55,140 nt of DNA from Paenibacillus dendritiformis (GCF_015845845.1 NZ_LDIG01000130.1:1-55140), one strand, 5' to 3'; numbered from the stretch's first letter, positions 33,006 to 43,571 are shown. The notes: generated from the letters alone by a model not told the origin. Program-made: numbers and translations.

Positions 33006-35339
33006 TTAACCTTGCTGCTCCAGCAAGGCATGCTGCAGCACTTCATCCATGTGCGCTGCTGGTATGAATGTCATCTCCTGGCGGACGCTCTCTGGTATAT
33101 CGTTCAAGTCCCGCATATTTTCCGCCGGATAAATAACGGTCTTGATGCCGGCCCGCAAGGCGGCAAGCGACTTCTCCTTCAAGCCCCCGATCGGCAGAAC
33201 CCGGCCGCGGAGCGTAATCTCCCCGGTCATCGCGACGTCCTTCGAGACATAGCGGTTCGTCAGGGCCGAGACGAGTGCCGTCGCCATCGTAATCCCTGCC
33301 GACGGGCCATCCTTCGGAATCGCTCCTTCCGGGACGTGGATATGAATGTCGATCTTTTCGTGGAAGTCGGATTCCAGATCAAATTCGGCGGCTCGGGAAC
33401 GGATGTAGCTGAACGCGGCCTGGGCCGATTCCTTCATCACATCTCCGAGCTTCCCGGTCAGCAGCAGCTTGCCGGTGCCCGGCACGACGCTCACTTCGAC
33501 ATTGAGGGTATCGCCGCCAACCTCGGTCCAAGCGAGTCCGGTGACCGTCCCCACCTGATTATGCTGCTCCGCCAGGCCATAACGGAATCTGGCAACGCCT
33601 AAATAGTCGGGCAGCTCATCAACCTGGATCGTCACTTCCGTTACGCCGTCCGATACGATCTTCCGCGCTGCTTTGCGGCACAATGCGGCCAACTGCTGCT
33701 CCAGCTGCCTTACGCCCGCCTCGCGGGTATATTCCCGGATAACCCGGCGCACGACATCTTCTTCGACATGCAGCTGCTCTTCCCCCAACCCATGCTCCCG
33801 CTTCTGCTTCGGCAAGAGGTGGCGGGACGCAATCTCAAGCTTCTCCAGTTCCGTATATCCCGAGAGCGAGATCAGCTCCATCCGGTCCAGGAGCGGACGG
33901 GGAATATTATGTACCGCATTGGCCGTCGTGACGAACATGACATGGGACAGATCCACCGGAAGCTCGACAAAGTGGTCGCTGAACGCGTTGTTCTGCTCCG
34001 GATCCAGTACTTCCAGCAGGGCGGAAGCCGGATCACCGCGGAAATCGGACGCCATCTTGTCGATCTCGTCCAGCAGCAGGACCGGGTTCATCGTCCCTGC
34101 ATTCTTCATCGCCTGCACGATGCGTCCCGGCATCGCGCCCACATAGGTGCGGCGATGGCCGCGGATTTCCGCTTCATCGCGCACGCCGCCAAGCGAGATG
34201 CGAATGAACTGGCGCCCGAGCGACTTGGCAATAGAGCGGGCAAGGGAGGTCTTCCCGACACCCGGAGGGCCGACCAGACACAGGATCGGGCCCTTCATCC
34301 GCTTCACCATCTTCTGCACGGCCAGATACTCCAGCACCCGCTCCTTCGGCTTGTCAAGCCCGTAATGATCTTCATCCAGGATGGATTCCGCCTTATGGAG
34401 ATCAAGATCGTCTTCCGTGCGTTTGGACCATGGAATAAGGAATAACCAGTCAATATAGTTGCGAATTACCGATCCTTCCGCCGAAGTGGAAGGCATCTTT
34501 TCCAGCCGATCGATTTCCTTCTGGATTTTGTCCTTCACCTTATCGGGGGCTTCCAGCTCAGCGAGCTGCGAACGCAGCTCCTCAATCTCTCCCGCGCGCC
34601 CTTCCTTGTCGCCGAGCTCCTTCTGAATCGCCTTCATCTGCTCCCGCAAATAATATTCCTTTTGCGTCTTCTCCATCTGCTTCTTGACGCGCTGGTTGAT
34701 CTTCTTCTCCAGCTCCAGCACTTCGCTCTCATTGTTCAGCATTTGGAGCAGCTTGCTGAGCCGCTCGGCTGCCGAGACCGTCTCAAGCAGTTCCTGCTTA
34801 TCCTTCATCTTCAACGGGAGATGGCTGGCGATAACATCCGCCAGACGCCCAGGCTCCGCAATGTCTGTCACGGCCGTCAGCGTCTCCGGCGTCACTTTCT
34901 TTGACATATGGACATAGTTCTCGAACTGCGTCAATACCATCCGCATCAAAGCTTCGGTCTCGGATGAAGTCCCGTTATCTTCATCATGCAGCGGTGTCGC
35001 ATCGACCTCGTAATATTCGTCATTCGGCACATATTCCGCGATTTCCGCACGCTCTACGCCTTCGACCAGCACCCGGATGGTGCTGTTCGGCAGACGCAGC
35101 ATTTGGCGCACCTTAGCAATCGTTCCAATGCGAAAGATGTCTTCCTGAGACGGCTCTTCGATGCTCACCTCGGATTGGGAGCACAGCAGCAGCATCTGAT
35201 CCTCCATCATGGCCTGCTCCAGCGCCTTGACCGATTTGTCGCGCCCGACATCAAGATGAAGCACCATGCTCGGGTAGACGAGCAATCCTCTCAGCGGCAG
35301 AAGAGGCAGGCGCCGACTTTTTATAGGTTTAAGCCCCAT
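33006..35339 (-). CDS. lonA: ATP-dependent protease La, LonA
   Basis: A 777-residue soluble AAA+ protease that degrades misfolded and regulatory proteins. N-terminal substrate domain ([23 protein letters not shown]), coiled linker, AAA+ module with Walker [14 protein letters not shown] and Walker [10 protein letters not shown], then the protease domain with catalytic serine in [14 protein letters not shown] and lysine in [16 protein letters not shown] 35339 follows GGGGGTG by 6 bases; the frame is open to 35387 without a better signal. It follows lonB by 89 bases. Confidence 0.96.
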   Translation of the reverse strand: MGLKPIKSRRLPLLPLRGLLVYPSMVLHLDVGRDKSVKALEQAMMEDQMLLLCSQSEVSIEEPSQEDIFRIGTIAKVRQMLRLPNSTIRVLVEGVERAEIAEYVPNDEYYEVDATPLHDEDNGTSSETEALMRMVLTQFENYVHMSKKVTPETLTAVTDIAEPGRLADVIASHLPLKMKDKQELLETVSAAERLSKLLQMLNNESEVLELEKKINQRVKKQMEKTQKEYYLREQMKAIQKELGDKEGRAGEIEELRSQLAELEAPDKVKDKIQKEIDRLEKMPSTSAEGSVIRNYIDWLFLIPWSKRTEDDLDLHKAESILDEDHYGLDKPKERVLEYLAVQKMVKRMKGPILCLVGPPGVGKTSLARSIAKSLGRQFIRISLGGVRDEAEIRGHRRTYVGAMPGRIVQAMKNAGTMNPVLLLDEIDKMASDFRGDPASALLEVLDPEQNNAFSDHFVELPVDLSHVMFVTTANAVHNIPRPLLDRMELISLSGYTELEKLEIASRHLLPKQKREHGLGEEQLHVEEDVVRRVIREYTREAGVRQLEQQLAALCRKAARKIVSDGVTEVTIQVDELPDYLGVARFRYGLAEQHNQVGTVTGLAWTEVGGDTLNVEVSVVPGTGKLLLTGKLGDVMKESAQAAFSYIRSRAAEFDLESDFHEKIDIHIHVPEGAIPKDGPSAGITMATALVSALTNRYVSKDVAMTGEITLRGRVLPIGGLKEKSLAALRAGIKTVIYPAENMRDLNDIPESVRQEMTFIPAAHMDEVLQHALLEQQG

Positions 35340-35428
35340 CGATCGCACCCCCATGGTTATGCTTGTTGTAAATGCACATGTAACCAATATTTTATCAAAT
35401 GTTCAAGCAAAACTCCAATTTCCTGCCC

Positions 35429-37159
35429 TCATCCCTTCGAGTCGGGATGGGTTCCCTTCTCCGATGCTTCTGCATGCAGCAATGGCACCGCCGCTCCCGC
35501 AGCCCGTTCATAAGGCTTCGCAGCCGGATGCGCCCCTTCCTCCATCACATGGCCGAAGGTGTGAGCGAACGCTTCGTCCACATGCTCGATCGGAATGACC
35601 TGCAGGCCTCCCTCCAAGTCGCCGAATATTTCGAGCCAGTTCTCCTTCGGAATCAGCACGCGCGTCGCTCCCGCCTGGAAAGCGGCTTCCACCTTCGCCA
35701 AGACGCCGCCAACCGGCTTCACCCGGCCATGGATGCTGATCTCACCGGTCATCGCCAGCTTGTTGTCGACCGGCCACTGGTTGATCGCGGACGCGATCGC
35801 GATAACCATCGCCACCCCGGCGGACGGGCCGTCAACCGGCGAGCCTCCCGGGAAATTGATATGCAGATCGAAATTGGACGGTTCGTAGCCAAGGCTGCGG
35901 AGCACCGTAAGCACATTTTCAACCGAGCCTTTAGCCATGCTTTTGCGGCGCAGGGTGCGGCTGCCGCCTCCCAGCTCCTCTTCATCGACAACACCGGTGA
36001 TGGTGTAGGTTCCGGTGCCGTTTTTGACTCGTACCGCATTCACCTCAATCTCCAGCAGGGCGCCCATACTCGGTCCGTAGACGGCCAACCCGTTCACCAG
36101 GCCGATCTGCGGCTCGGACGGCACCTTCCGATCCGGACGCGGCGGAATCTGGCTGCTGTTCGCGACCCATTCCACATCGGCTCCCTCAATGGAAGAGCGT
36201 CCCTCCGACATCGCCAATCCGGCGGCGAGTTGGATCATGTTGACCGCTTCCCGGCCGTTCGTGGCATAGCGCTTCACCATATTGACCGCAGCTTCGGACG
36301 GCGGGAAGCCGATCTTGCGCACCGCATGCTCGGCAATCGATTCAATTTCCGCAGGCAGCAGCGGGCGGAAGTAGACCTCCATGCACCGCGAACGCAGCGC
36401 GGGAGGCAGCTCCTGCGGTGAACGAGTCGTCGCGCCGACAAGGCGGAAATCAGCCGGAAGACCGTTTTGAAAGATGTCATGAATATAAGTCGGTATATTG
36501 GAATCCTCCGAATTATAATAGGCGCTCTCCAGGAATACTTTCCGATCCTCGAGCACCTTCAGCAGCTTGTTCATCTGAATCGGGTGCAGCTCGCCGATCT
36601 CATCGATGAACAGGATGCCTCCATGCGCCTTCGTGACGGCGCCCGGCTTGGGCTGGGGAATGCCGGCGACGCCCATGGCTCCGGCTCCCTGATAGATCGG
36701 ATCATGAACGGAACCGATCAGCGGGTCGGCGATCCCCCGTTCGTCGAACCGGGCGGTCGTCGCATCGATCTCGGTGAATTTGGCTTCCTTCGTAAATGGA
36801 GAGCTTGGATTCTTTTTCGCCTCCTCCAGCACGACGCGAGCGGCCGCCGTCTTGCCGACGCCGGGCGGGCCGTACACGATCACATGCTGCGGATTCGAGC
36901 TGCACAGCGCGGCCTTGAGCGCCTTCAATCCGTCGCGCTGTCCGACGATGTCGTTCAGCGAGCTCGGTCTCGTCTTCTCCGCCAACGGTTTGGTCAGCGA
37001 GATGGATCGCAGCTTGTTCAGCTTATCCATTTCCTTTTTCGATTCGCGGTCGACAGCAGTCCGGTTGCCCTTCTGATTCCGCAGCAGATTCCAGAAATAT
37101 ATCCCGATTACAACGGCAAAAAACGCGTTAATCAACATCAATATAATACTTAAATTCAT
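35429..37159 (-). CDS. lonB: ATP-dependent protease LonB (membrane-anchored, sporulation type)
   Basis: A 576-residue Lon relative. It opens with one membrane segment (IILMLINAFFAVVIGIYFW, about 5-23), lacks the LonA N-domain, and carries Walker [15 protein letters not shown], Walker B ILFIDEIGELHP, and the protease serine in PVDGPSAGVAMVIAIA with lysine in PVGGVLAKVEAA. In B. subtilis LonB acts in the forespore. ATG 37159 follows GGGAGGA by 7 bases. A strong inverted repeat sits in its leader (37199-37238). Confidence 0.94.
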   Translation of the reverse strand: MNLSIILMLINAFFAVVIGIYFWNLLRNQKGNRTAVDRESKKEMDKLNKLRSISLTKPLAEKTRPSSLNDIVGQRDGLKALKAALCSSNPQHVIVYGPPGVGKTAAARVVLEEAKKNPSSPFTKEAKFTEIDATTARFDERGIADPLIGSVHDPIYQGAGAMGVAGIPQPKPGAVTKAHGGILFIDEIGELHPIQMNKLLKVLEDRKVFLESAYYNSEDSNIPTYIHDIFQNGLPADFRLVGATTRSPQELPPALRSRCMEVYFRPLLPAEIESIAEHAVRKIGFPPSEAAVNMVKRYATNGREAVNMIQLAAGLAMSEGRSSIEGADVEWVANSSQIPPRPDRKVPSEPQIGLVNGLAVYGPSMGALLEIEVNAVRVKNGTGTYTITGVVDEEELGGGSRTLRRKSMAKGSVENVLTVLRSLGYEPSNFDLHINFPGGSPVDGPSAGVAMVIAIASAINQWPVDNKLAMTGEISIHGRVKPVGGVLAKVEAAFQAGATRVLIPKENWLEIFGDLEGGLQVIPIEHVDEAFAHTFGHVMEEGAHPAAKPYERAAGAAVPLLHAEASEKGTHPDSKG

Positions 37160-37198
37160 CGTTTCATCCTCCCGTAGCGGCCCCATGGCGCAAGAAAT

Positions 37199-37238
37199 CC
37201 GGTAAAGTTCAATACTTGGTAGTATTACCCTTTGCCGG
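37199..37238. repeat. Long inverted repeat in the lonB upstream region
   Basis: CCGGtAAAGttcAATACT (37199-37216) mirrors AGTATTaccCTTTgCCGG (37221-37238) with matching mismatches. It lies 40 bases upstream of the lonB ATG, in the divergent region with the M23 peptidase gene. It could be an operator or a leader hairpin; TATAAT (complement of 37244-37249 region) sits just beyond it. Confidence 0.55.
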
Positions 37239-37434
37239 ATGCATTATAAGTGGCTCCTGAACAGGGAATGAGAAAGAATAGGCTCCCTGGAAGACAGATT
37301 TCCCCATGTACCGTGAACAATCGTCAAAACTTGTCAATAAACTGGTTACATTTAACTGCACCTCATGTACAATAGGAGTGTTGCAGGTGAGCCATTTGTT
37401 TTTCCGATTATCCATCTCAGGAGGATATGGCAAT

Positions 37435-38451
37435 ATGTCTAGGAAGCGCAGCCAGCGTTGGACGTGGATGCTGATTCGCGGGGCCGACCGCCCGGCGGTT
37501 CAGTTCAGCATGCCGGCGCTGCTTATCACGGTTGCCGGGATTGCGACTCTCGTATCGATCACGGCAGCTATAACTCTTGTCATCGTCCAGACGGCGTCAT
37601 TGAACGCCATGCGCGCGCAGCAGGCGAAGCTGGAATCAGATATAACTGAGAAGCAGGAGCAGCTTGCGGTCGCTCACCGCCAATTATCCGCGCTTATGAC
37701 CGAGTCGAATCGGATGAAGGAGCGAATGGATCAAGTGGCCGAGTGGGAGCGGCAGTTGAAGCACTACTTGCGCGCCTCGGGTGAGGCGGTACCGTCCGCG
37801 GCCGACTCTTCCTCCGGCAAGACCTATTCGCTGGGTGAAGCCGGCCGGCTTCCCGTCGGCGGAGAATATATTCAGGCGCAATCCGATGATGCGGCCCCCG
37901 ATTTCCGCCTTCGCCCGCTGACGGGACCATCGAATTCCTTGGCAGATACGCATCGGCAGTTACGCCGGATGGAAGCGACATGGCGAAGCTGGATGACGAC
38001 GATGCCCGCTTTGTTGGTGCAAGCGGAAACATTCAAGCAGCGGCTCGATTCCACCCCTACCTTCTGGCCGACGGACAACACCTATATTACGTCCCGCTTC
38101 GGGAGCCGCTCCGACCCGTTCCATGGAAGCAGCGCGTTCCATGCCGGGCTTGATATCGGCGGAGACATGGGGGATCCGGTCTACGCCGCGGCAGACGGCA
38201 AAGTCATCGCCTCGAGCTACGACAAAATGAAGGGCAACTACCTAATTATCGATCACGGTTCATCGTTAACTACCCGCTACCTCCATCTCAGCGAGCGCGG
38301 CGTTCGTACCGGAGAGCAGGTGAGTAAAGGACAGGTGATCGGCAAGATGGGCTCAACCGGCCGAAGCACCGGCGCTCACTTGCATTTCGAGGTCCGCAAA
38401 GGCGAAGAGGCGGTCGATCCGGCCATCTACATCGGTTCCGGAGATACGTAG
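37435..38451 (+). CDS. M23-family peptidoglycan metallopeptidase, membrane-anchored
   Basis: A 338-residue cell-wall hydrolase. A cytoplasmic basic head (MSRKRSQRWTW) is followed by one membrane segment (about 25-55, ALLITVAGIATLVSITAAIT), a coiled-coil region (about 60-110) and a C-terminal LytM/M23 domain with zinc ligands in SAFHAGLDIGG (His, Asp) and GAHLHFEVRKG (HxH). ATG 37435 has AGGAGG 10 bases upstream. The bactofilin gene follows after 32 bases, so the pair is likely an operon shaping local wall cleavage. Confidence 0.9.
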   Translation: MSRKRSQRWTWMLIRGADRPAVQFSMPALLITVAGIATLVSITAAITLVIVQTASLNAMRAQQAKLESDITEKQEQLAVAHRQLSALMTESNRMKERMDQVAEWERQLKHYLRASGEAVPSAADSSSGKTYSLGEAGRLPVGGEYIQAQSDDAAPDFRLRPLTGPSNSLADTHRQLRRMEATWRSWMTTMPALLVQAETFKQRLDSTPTFWPTDNTYITSRFGSRSDPFHGSSAFHAGLDIGGDMGDPVYAAADGKVIASSYDKMKGNYLIIDHGSSLTTRYLHLSERGVRTGEQVSKGQVIGKMGSTGRSTGAHLHFEVRKGEEAVDPAIYIGSGDT

Positions 38452-38483
38452 GGAAAATAAAAAACGAAGAGAGGGGCAGAGAT

Positions 38484-38897
38484 ATGTTTTCCAGAAATGA
38501 AAAAAGACCGCCTGGCACGGACACGCTAATCGGTCAGGCGACCACATTGGAGGGAACGGTGGATTGCGAAACGGATCTCCGGATAGAGGGACGCATTCGC
38601 GGCTCGATCCGCTGCAGCCGCAATGTTACGATCGGAGAGACCGGCGTCGTGTACGCGGACGTGGAAGGAGTGAGCGTCGTGATCGCCGGCTCGCTGACCG
38701 GGGATGTGACTGCCTCCGGCTCCCTTGTCATCGAATCGACCGGGCAGTTGAACGGCAATGCGACCTGCACCGCGTTCATTATTAAGGACGGCGGGCAATT
38801 CAATGGAACGAGCTCCATGGGCGAAGCGAAGGCGGCCTCCGCTTCGGTCCCGCATGACAGCGGCACGTCCTTGTCGGCCAGCGAAAGCGGCGTCTAG
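38484..38897 (+). CDS. Bactofilin (polymer-forming cytoskeletal protein)
   Basis: A 137-residue bactofilin. The repeating beta-helix pattern (GTVDCETDLRIEGRIRGSI, NVTIGETGVVYADVEG, VVIAGSLTGDVTASGSLVIES, LNGNATCTAFIIKDGGQFNG) forms the central domain, with short unstructured ends. Bactofilins polymerise without nucleotides and often recruit M23 peptidases, here the gene just upstream. ATG 38484 follows GAGAGGGG. The window gives no indication of which cell-shape or sporulation process it serves. Confidence 0.92.
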   Translation: MFSRNEKRPPGTDTLIGQATTLEGTVDCETDLRIEGRIRGSIRCSRNVTIGETGVVYADVEGVSVVIAGSLTGDVTASGSLVIESTGQLNGNATCTAFIIKDGGQFNGTSSMGEAKAASASVPHDSGTSLSASESGV

Positions 38898-38909
38898 CCC
38901 TTACATAGA

Positions 38910-38943
38910 AAAAAAGCCGGCGCACTCGCGCCGGCTTCTCTGT
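38910..38943. terminator. Bidirectional terminator between bactofilin and ispG
   Basis: A perfect 10-bp stem AAGCCGGCGC / GCGCCGGCTT (38914-38937) around ACTC, with a T run on the minus-strand side and a T-rich tail on the plus side. It lies between two convergent stop codons. Confidence 0.85.
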
Positions 38944-38955
38944 TTATCGATTCGC

Positions 38956-40053
38956 TTAATGCTTGCGTCCCGGAATTTGACCGGTCCGCTCGTACTCCGC
39001 GACAATTTGATCGATTTCTTTTTTCAATTCCGCGACCATTTCCGATTCAGGCACTTTGCGTATCATCTCCCCGTACCGGAACAGCAATCCCTCGCCCCGG
39101 GCGCCGGCAATGCCGATATCCGCCTCGCGCGCCTCGCCCGGTCCGTTGACGGCGCATCCGAGCACCGACACTTTGATGGGCACCTTGATCTTGGATATAT
39201 ATTCTTCGACTTCATTGGCAATCGAGAACAAATCGATATCCAGCCGTCCGCAGGTCGGACAAGAGACCAGTGTCGCCGCATTCGAGATAAGCCCGAATGA
39301 TTTGAGCAATTCGCGGGCCACCTTCACTTCCTCGACCGGATCGGCGCTCAGACTGACGCGCACGGTGGATCCGATGCCCAGCGAGAGCAGCGCGCCGAGA
39401 CCGGCAGCGCTCTTGATCGTTCCGGAGAAGAGCGTTCCGGCTTCCGTAATTCCCAGATGAAGGGGATAAGGAATGACTTCCGCAGCCTTCGTGTAAGCGG
39501 CAATGGCCATCGGCACATCCGAAGCCTTGAGCGAGACGATAATATCGTGGAAATCCAGCTCTTCCAAAATTCCGATATGGAACAGCGCGCTCTCGACCAT
39601 CGCTTCAGGCGTTGGATACCCGTATTTCTCCAGCAGATGATGTTCCAATGAACCGGCATTGACGCCGATCCGGATCGGAATGCCCCGTTCTTTGCATGCT
39701 TTGACGACGGCTTCGACTTTATGGCGGCGGCCGATATTGCCCGGATTGATGCGGACCTTGTCGATCCCGTTCTCAATCGCCTTCAGCGCCAGGCGATAGT
39801 CGAAATGAATGTCGGCGACAAGCGGAATCGAGATTTGCTTCTTAATCTCTTTGATCGCTTCCGCCGCTTCTTCATTGTTCACCGTGACGCGCACGACCTG
39901 GCATCCCGCTTCTTCCAGCCGGTGAATCTCGGCTACGGTCGCCTGCACGTCCGCCGTCTTCGTGGTGCACATGCTCTGAATGATGACGTCATTGCTTCCG
40001 CCAATCGTAACGTTGCCAACTTGTACAGGTCTTGTCTGATGTCGCAAATACAT
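38956..40053 (-). CDS. ispG: 4-hydroxy-3-methylbut-2-enyl-diphosphate synthase
   Basis: Iron-sulfur enzyme of the MEP isoprenoid pathway. The 365 residues include [48 protein letters not shown], and the cluster cysteines in [12 protein letters not shown] and [15 protein letters not shown] 40053 follows GGGAGAG by 6 bases; ATG 40068 has no SD. It lies 43 bases behind clpX, with a terminator-like hairpin over the clpX stop in between, so it may be partly uncoupled. Confidence 0.95.
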   Translation of the reverse strand: MYLRHQTRPVQVGNVTIGGSNDVIIQSMCTTKTADVQATVAEIHRLEEAGCQVVRVTVNNEEAAEAIKEIKKQISIPLVADIHFDYRLALKAIENGIDKVRINPGNIGRRHKVEAVVKACKERGIPIRIGVNAGSLEHHLLEKYGYPTPEAMVESALFHIGILEELDFHDIIVSLKASDVPMAIAAYTKAAEVIPYPLHLGITEAGTLFSGTIKSAAGLGALLSLGIGSTVRVSLSADPVEEVKVARELLKSFGLISNAATLVSCPTCGRLDIDLFSIANEVEEYISKIKVPIKVSVLGCAVNGPGEAREADIGIAGARGEGLLFRYGEMIRKVPESEMVAELKKEIDQIVAEYERTGQIPGRKH

Positions 40054-40071
40054 ATCATTCTCTCCCATGCC

Positions 40072-40109
40072 CGGAAAAAGGACGGAAAAGCGCCGATTAG
40101 GCGCTTTCC
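40072..40109 (-). terminator. Hairpin overlapping the clpX stop codon
   Basis: GGAAAGCGCC / GGCGCTTTTCC encloses TAATC, whose TAA is the clpX stop; CGTCCTTTTTCC follows. As a terminator it would limit readthrough into ispG. The tail is interrupted, so efficiency is doubtful. Confidence 0.5.
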
Positions 40110-41344
40110 TCCTGCTTCTTATCCGTCGTCAGTTCCGGAATCATTCGTTCGCGCACGACTTGCTCGGTAATGACGCAGGTCGTAATGTCATCCCGCGACG
40201 GCACTTCGTACATTACGTCCAGCATGATGCCTTCGATAATGGCACGGAGTCCGCGTGCTCCCGTATTCCGCTTGATCGCTTCCAGAGCAATGGCTTCCAG
40301 CGCGCTCGGCTCGAATTCGAGCTTCACGTTGTCCATCTCCAGCAGCTTCTGATATTGCTTCGTCAGCGCATTCTTCGGCTCGCTCAAGATGCGGACCAGC
40401 GTATGCTCATCCAATGGCTCCAAGGTCGAGATGACCGGCAAGCGGCCGACGAATTCCGGAATGAGACCGAATTTGAGGAGGTCTTCCGGAAGCGTCAACG
40501 TCAAGTATTCGCCCGCCTTCAGATCCTTCTGCATGCCGTCCGCATTGAAGCCGATAATCTTCTTGCCGACACGGCGCTTAATAATTTGCTCCAGCCCGTC
40601 GAACGCGCCGCCGCAAATGAACAGAATATTCGTCGTGTCGATCTGGATGAACTCTTGATGCGGATGCTTGCGCCCGCCTTGAGGCGGCACGGAAGCAACC
40701 GTTCCTTCCAAAATCTTGAGCAGCGCCTGCTGAACGCCTTCCCCGGAGACATCTCTCGTAATCGAAGGGTTCTCGGACTTGCGCGCCACCTTGTCAATCT
40801 CGTCGATATAAATGATGCCCCGCTCCGCCTTCTCAACATCGTAGTCCGCAGCCTGAATCAGCTTCAGCAAAATGTTCTCGACATCTTCGCCGACATATCC
40901 GGCTTCGGTCAACGACGTGGCGTCCGCAATCGCAAACGGCACATTCAAAATTTTGGCCATCGTCTGCGCGAGCAGCGTCTTCCCGGAACCGGTCGGTCCG
41001 ACAAGCAAAATGTTGCTCTTCTGCAGCTCGACATCCTCGGTTTTGTTCTGGCTGTTGATTCGTTTGTAATGATTATACACCGCAACCGACAGCGATTTTT
41101 TCGCCTGTTCCTGGCCGATGACATATTGATCCAGAATCGCGCGGATCTCCTTCGGCTTCGGAATGTCTTTCAGATCGATCTCTTCCTCGTGACCGAGCTC
41201 TTCCTCCACGATCTCCGTGCACAGCTCGATGCACTCGTCACATATATATACGCCTGGTCCCGCAACCAGCTTACGCACTTGCTCCTGGGACTTGCCGCAA
41301 AAAGAACACTTCAATTGGCCCTTCTCCTCGTTAAATTTGAACAT
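40097..41344 (-). CDS. clpX: ClpX, ATPase subunit of the ClpXP protease
   Basis: Unfolds tagged or regulatory proteins and feeds them to ClpP. The 415 residues have the N-terminal zinc finger (Cys13, Cys16, Cys35, Cys38), Walker [14 protein letters not shown], Walker [13 protein letters not shown], the RKH-type loop [10 protein letters not shown], and the ClpP-docking loop CMFxxP-like region replaced by the usual [15 protein letters not shown] downstream segment. ATG 41344 is 12 bases from the clpP stop. In B. subtilis clpP is unlinked from clpX; here they are adjacent. Confidence 0.96.
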   Translation of the reverse strand: MFKFNEEKGQLKCSFCGKSQEQVRKLVAGPGVYICDECIELCTEIVEEELGHEEEIDLKDIPKPKEIRAILDQYVIGQEQAKKSLSVAVYNHYKRINSQNKTEDVELQKSNILLVGPTGSGKTLLAQTMAKILNVPFAIADATSLTEAGYVGEDVENILLKLIQAADYDVEKAERGIIYIDEIDKVARKSENPSITRDVSGEGVQQALLKILEGTVASVPPQGGRKHPHQEFIQIDTTNILFICGGAFDGLEQIIKRRVGKKIIGFNADGMQKDLKAGEYLTLTLPEDLLKFGLIPEFVGRLPVISTLEPLDEHTLVRILSEPKNALTKQYQKLLEMDNVKLEFEPSALEAIALEAIKRNTGARGLRAIIEGIMLDVMYEVPSRDDITTCVITEQVVRERMIPELTTDKKQEESA

Positions 41345-41356
41345 TCCTATCCCCCT

Positions 41357-41953
41357 TTACTTCAAACCGGGAGTTCCCGGATGCAGAACGCTGTCTACAA
41401 GACCATATGCCTTCGCTTCATCCGCACTCATGAAGTAGTCGCGGTCGGTATCCCGTTCGATTTTCTCATACGGTTGCCCGGTTCGATCTACATAGATCTG
41501 GTTCAGCTTCTGTCTTGTCTTAATAATCCAGTCGGCATGAATCTTAATATCGGACGCTTGCCCGCGGACGCCGCCCAGAGGCTGGTGAATCATAATCTCG
41601 CTATTCGGCAGCGCGATGCGTTTGCCTGGCGCCCCTGCCGTCAGCAGCAGCGACCCCATGCTGGCCGCAAGTCCCACGCAGATGGTGGATACATCCGGCT
41701 TGATGTGCTGCATCGTATCATAAATCGCCATCCCCGCCGTAACGGAACCGCCCGGAGAATTGATGTACAGATGAATATCCTTCTCCGGATCGTCTGCCTG
41801 GAGGAAAAGCATCTGCGCGATGACGCTGTTGGCCACATCATCGTCAATGGCGCTTCCCAGAAAAATAATGCGATCCTTCAGCAGGCGCGAGTAAATATCG
41901 TAAGAGCGTTCGCCGCGATTTGTCTGTTCGATGACCATCGGGATTAAATTCAT
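41357..41953 (-). CDS. clpP: ClpP, proteolytic subunit of Clp proteases
   Basis: A 198-residue serine protease. The catalytic Ser98 (GLAASMGSL) and His123 ([10 protein letters not shown]) are in place, with the third residue expected in the [10 protein letters not shown] segment. It begins [33 protein letters not shown], with the processed propeptide short. ATG 41953 follows AGAGGTCGG. It is first in the clpP-clpX unit, and no CtsR operator (AGTCAAA tandem) is seen upstream. Confidence 0.97.
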   Translation of the reverse strand: MNLIPMVIEQTNRGERSYDIYSRLLKDRIIFLGSAIDDDVANSVIAQMLFLQADDPEKDIHLYINSPGGSVTAGMAIYDTMQHIKPDVSTICVGLAASMGSLLLTAGAPGKRIALPNSEIMIHQPLGGVRGQASDIKIHADWIIKTRQKLNQIYVDRTGQPYEKIERDTDRDYFMSADEAKAYGLVDSVLHPGTPGLK

Positions 41954-41992
41954 GGTACCGACCTCTTTTCTTTACAAAGCTATACATTTTCT

Positions 41993-42021
41993 ATTTTATC
42001 ATTTTCTGAACAAGATGTCAT
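41993..42021 (-). promoter_or_regulatory. Promoter of clpP-clpX
   Basis: -35 ATGACA (complement of 42016-42021), 17-base spacer, -10 TAAAAT (complement of 41993-41998). The start would lie about 35 bases before the clpP ATG. Confidence 0.65.
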
Positions 42022-42205
42022 TTCCACAGCAGTTACAACTAGTGTATGTATGGCAGCGGGGCCTATTCCCGGCAGCCGTATATGCATCGGCATAGCCTAT
42101 GTTCATCATGCGTCAGACTGCTTATAAATATGTACCACTCGATACGGAACGGTGAAACGTTATGTGTATGCCAAGAAGCATGATGGGAGAGACGGAGCGA
42201 CAGGG
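42022..42205. other. Gene-free DNA between clpP and tig
   Basis: The gap from 41954 to 42287 holds the clpP promoter at one end and the tig terminator at the other. In the remaining 180 bases I see no gene, repeat or operator. Confidence 0.5.
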
Positions 42206-42246
42206 GAAAAAATAAGGCACGCTAAAAATGAACGTGCGTGCCTTAT
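42206..42246 (-). terminator. Rho-independent terminator after tig
   Basis: Stem AAGGCACGC / GCGTGCCTT with a 13-base loop, read on the minus strand, then ATTTTTTC (complement of about 42206-42212). Confidence 0.85.
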
Positions 42247-42287
42247 CCTGTTAGCAGCATATCGCTGCAAAATCATATGTGATTGGA

Positions 42288-43571
42288 TTATTTGCTGTTT
42301 TCCACCAAAAACGCAATCGTCTTGCGGATCAATGCTTCTTCGCGCAGGTTGTCGAGCGTGCCGTTCTTGGTCAGGATGTCGCGAATTTCTTCAGCGGAAC
42401 GCTTGTAAGTTTCGGCCATCTTGTCCAATTCAGCAGACAGCTCTTCGTCCGAGATGGACAGGTTCTCTTCCTTGGCGATTTGCTCCAGGACGAGATTGTT
42501 CTTCACGCGCTTGTCCGCTTCCTTCTGCATTTGCTCGCGCAGATCCGCAATCGTCTGGCCGGACAACGTCAAGAACATGTCGATGTTCATGCCTTGCATC
42601 CGCAGGCGGTTGTCCAGATCTTTCACCATATGCTGAATTTCCGTCTCGATCATCGCGCGCGGAATTTCCACTTCGGCGTTCTCGGCCGCTTTTTCTACGA
42701 CAGCCGCTTCGCGTGCGCCTTCCGCTTCTTTTTCCTTGCGGGATTGAAGCTGCTGCTTCAGGTCTGCCTTATATTCTTCAAGTGTGTCGAACTCGCTTAC
42801 GTCTTTAGCGAACTCATCGTCAAGTGCAGGCAGCTGCTTGCGCTTGATTTCATGCACTTTTACTTTAAATACGGCTGGCTTGCCGGCCAGGTTCTCTGCA
42901 TGGTATTGCTCAGGGAATGTCACTTCGACGTCCTTGAAGTCGCCTGTTCCCATGCCGACGAGTTGATCCTCGAAGCCTGGAATGAAGCTGTTGGAGCCCA
43001 GCTCAAGCGTATAACGCTCCGCCTTGCCGCCTTCAAATGCTTCCCCGTCTACAAAGCCTTCAAAGTCAATCACGACGCTGTCGCCTTTTGCGGCAACATC
43101 CTCATCAACGATGATCAGCTCTGCATGACGTTCCTGCATGCGCTTCAGTTCAGCGTCAAGCTCTTCATCCGTTACTTCTACGGATTGTTTTTCCACTTCA
43201 AGGCCTTTGTACTCGCCAAGCTTCACTTCCGGCTTCACGGTTACTTTTGCCTTGAACTTGAATGTTTGGCCTTTGCCAATCTGTTCCACTTCTACTTCCG
43301 GTTGATCGACCGGCTTGATGTCGGTTTCTTTTACCGCTTGGGTATACGCCTCTGGAAGCATAATGTCAATGGCGTCTTGGTACAGGCTTTCAACGCCATA
43401 TTTCGCTTCAAAAATCGGGCGAGGCACTCTTCCTTTACGGAAACCAGGAACGTTCACTCGCTTGGACACTTTTTTAAACGCTTGGTCCAGCGCTTCCGTC
43501 ACGCGCTCCGCGTCGACCTCCACTTCCAATACCCCAACGTTCTTCTCTATTTTTTCCCAGGTTGCTTTCAT
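42288..43571 (-). CDS. tig: Trigger factor, ribosome-associated chaperone and prolyl isomerase
   Basis: A 427-residue chaperone at the ribosome exit. The N-terminal ribosome-binding signature is VNVPGFRKGRVPR (near 40-50); the FKBP-like domain (DVAAKGDSVVIDFEGFVDGEAFEGGKAERYTLELGSNSFIPGFEDQLVGM) spans about 160-240, and the rest is helical. ATG 43571 follows GGAGGGG. Its own promoter lies at 43642-43670, and the ysoA-like gene is just upstream, as in B. subtilis. Confidence 0.97.
   Translation of the reverse strand: MKATWEKIEKNVGVLEVEVDAERVTEALDQAFKKVSKRVNVPGFRKGRVPRPIFEAKYGVESLYQDAIDIMLPEAYTQAVKETDIKPVDQPEVEVEQIGKGQTFKFKAKVTVKPEVKLGEYKGLEVEKQSVEVTDEELDAELKRMQERHAELIIVDEDVAAKGDSVVIDFEGFVDGEAFEGGKAERYTLELGSNSFIPGFEDQLVGMGTGDFKDVEVTFPEQYHAENLAGKPAVFKVKVHEIKRKQLPALDDEFAKDVSEFDTLEEYKADLKQQLQSRKEKEAEGAREAAVVEKAAENAEVEIPRAMIETEIQHMVKDLDNRLRMQGMNIDMFLTLSGQTIADLREQMQKEADKRVKNNLVLEQIAKEENLSISDEELSAELDKMAETYKRSAEEIRDILTKNGTLDNLREEALIRKTIAFLVENSK

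Noticed and set aside
41954-42060. CtsR operator for clpP
   Set aside because: No tandem AGTCAAA-like heptads are present.
42152-42808. 218-codon plus-strand frame across the tig terminator
   Set aside because: Spans the tig terminator and continues antisense to tig without RBS.
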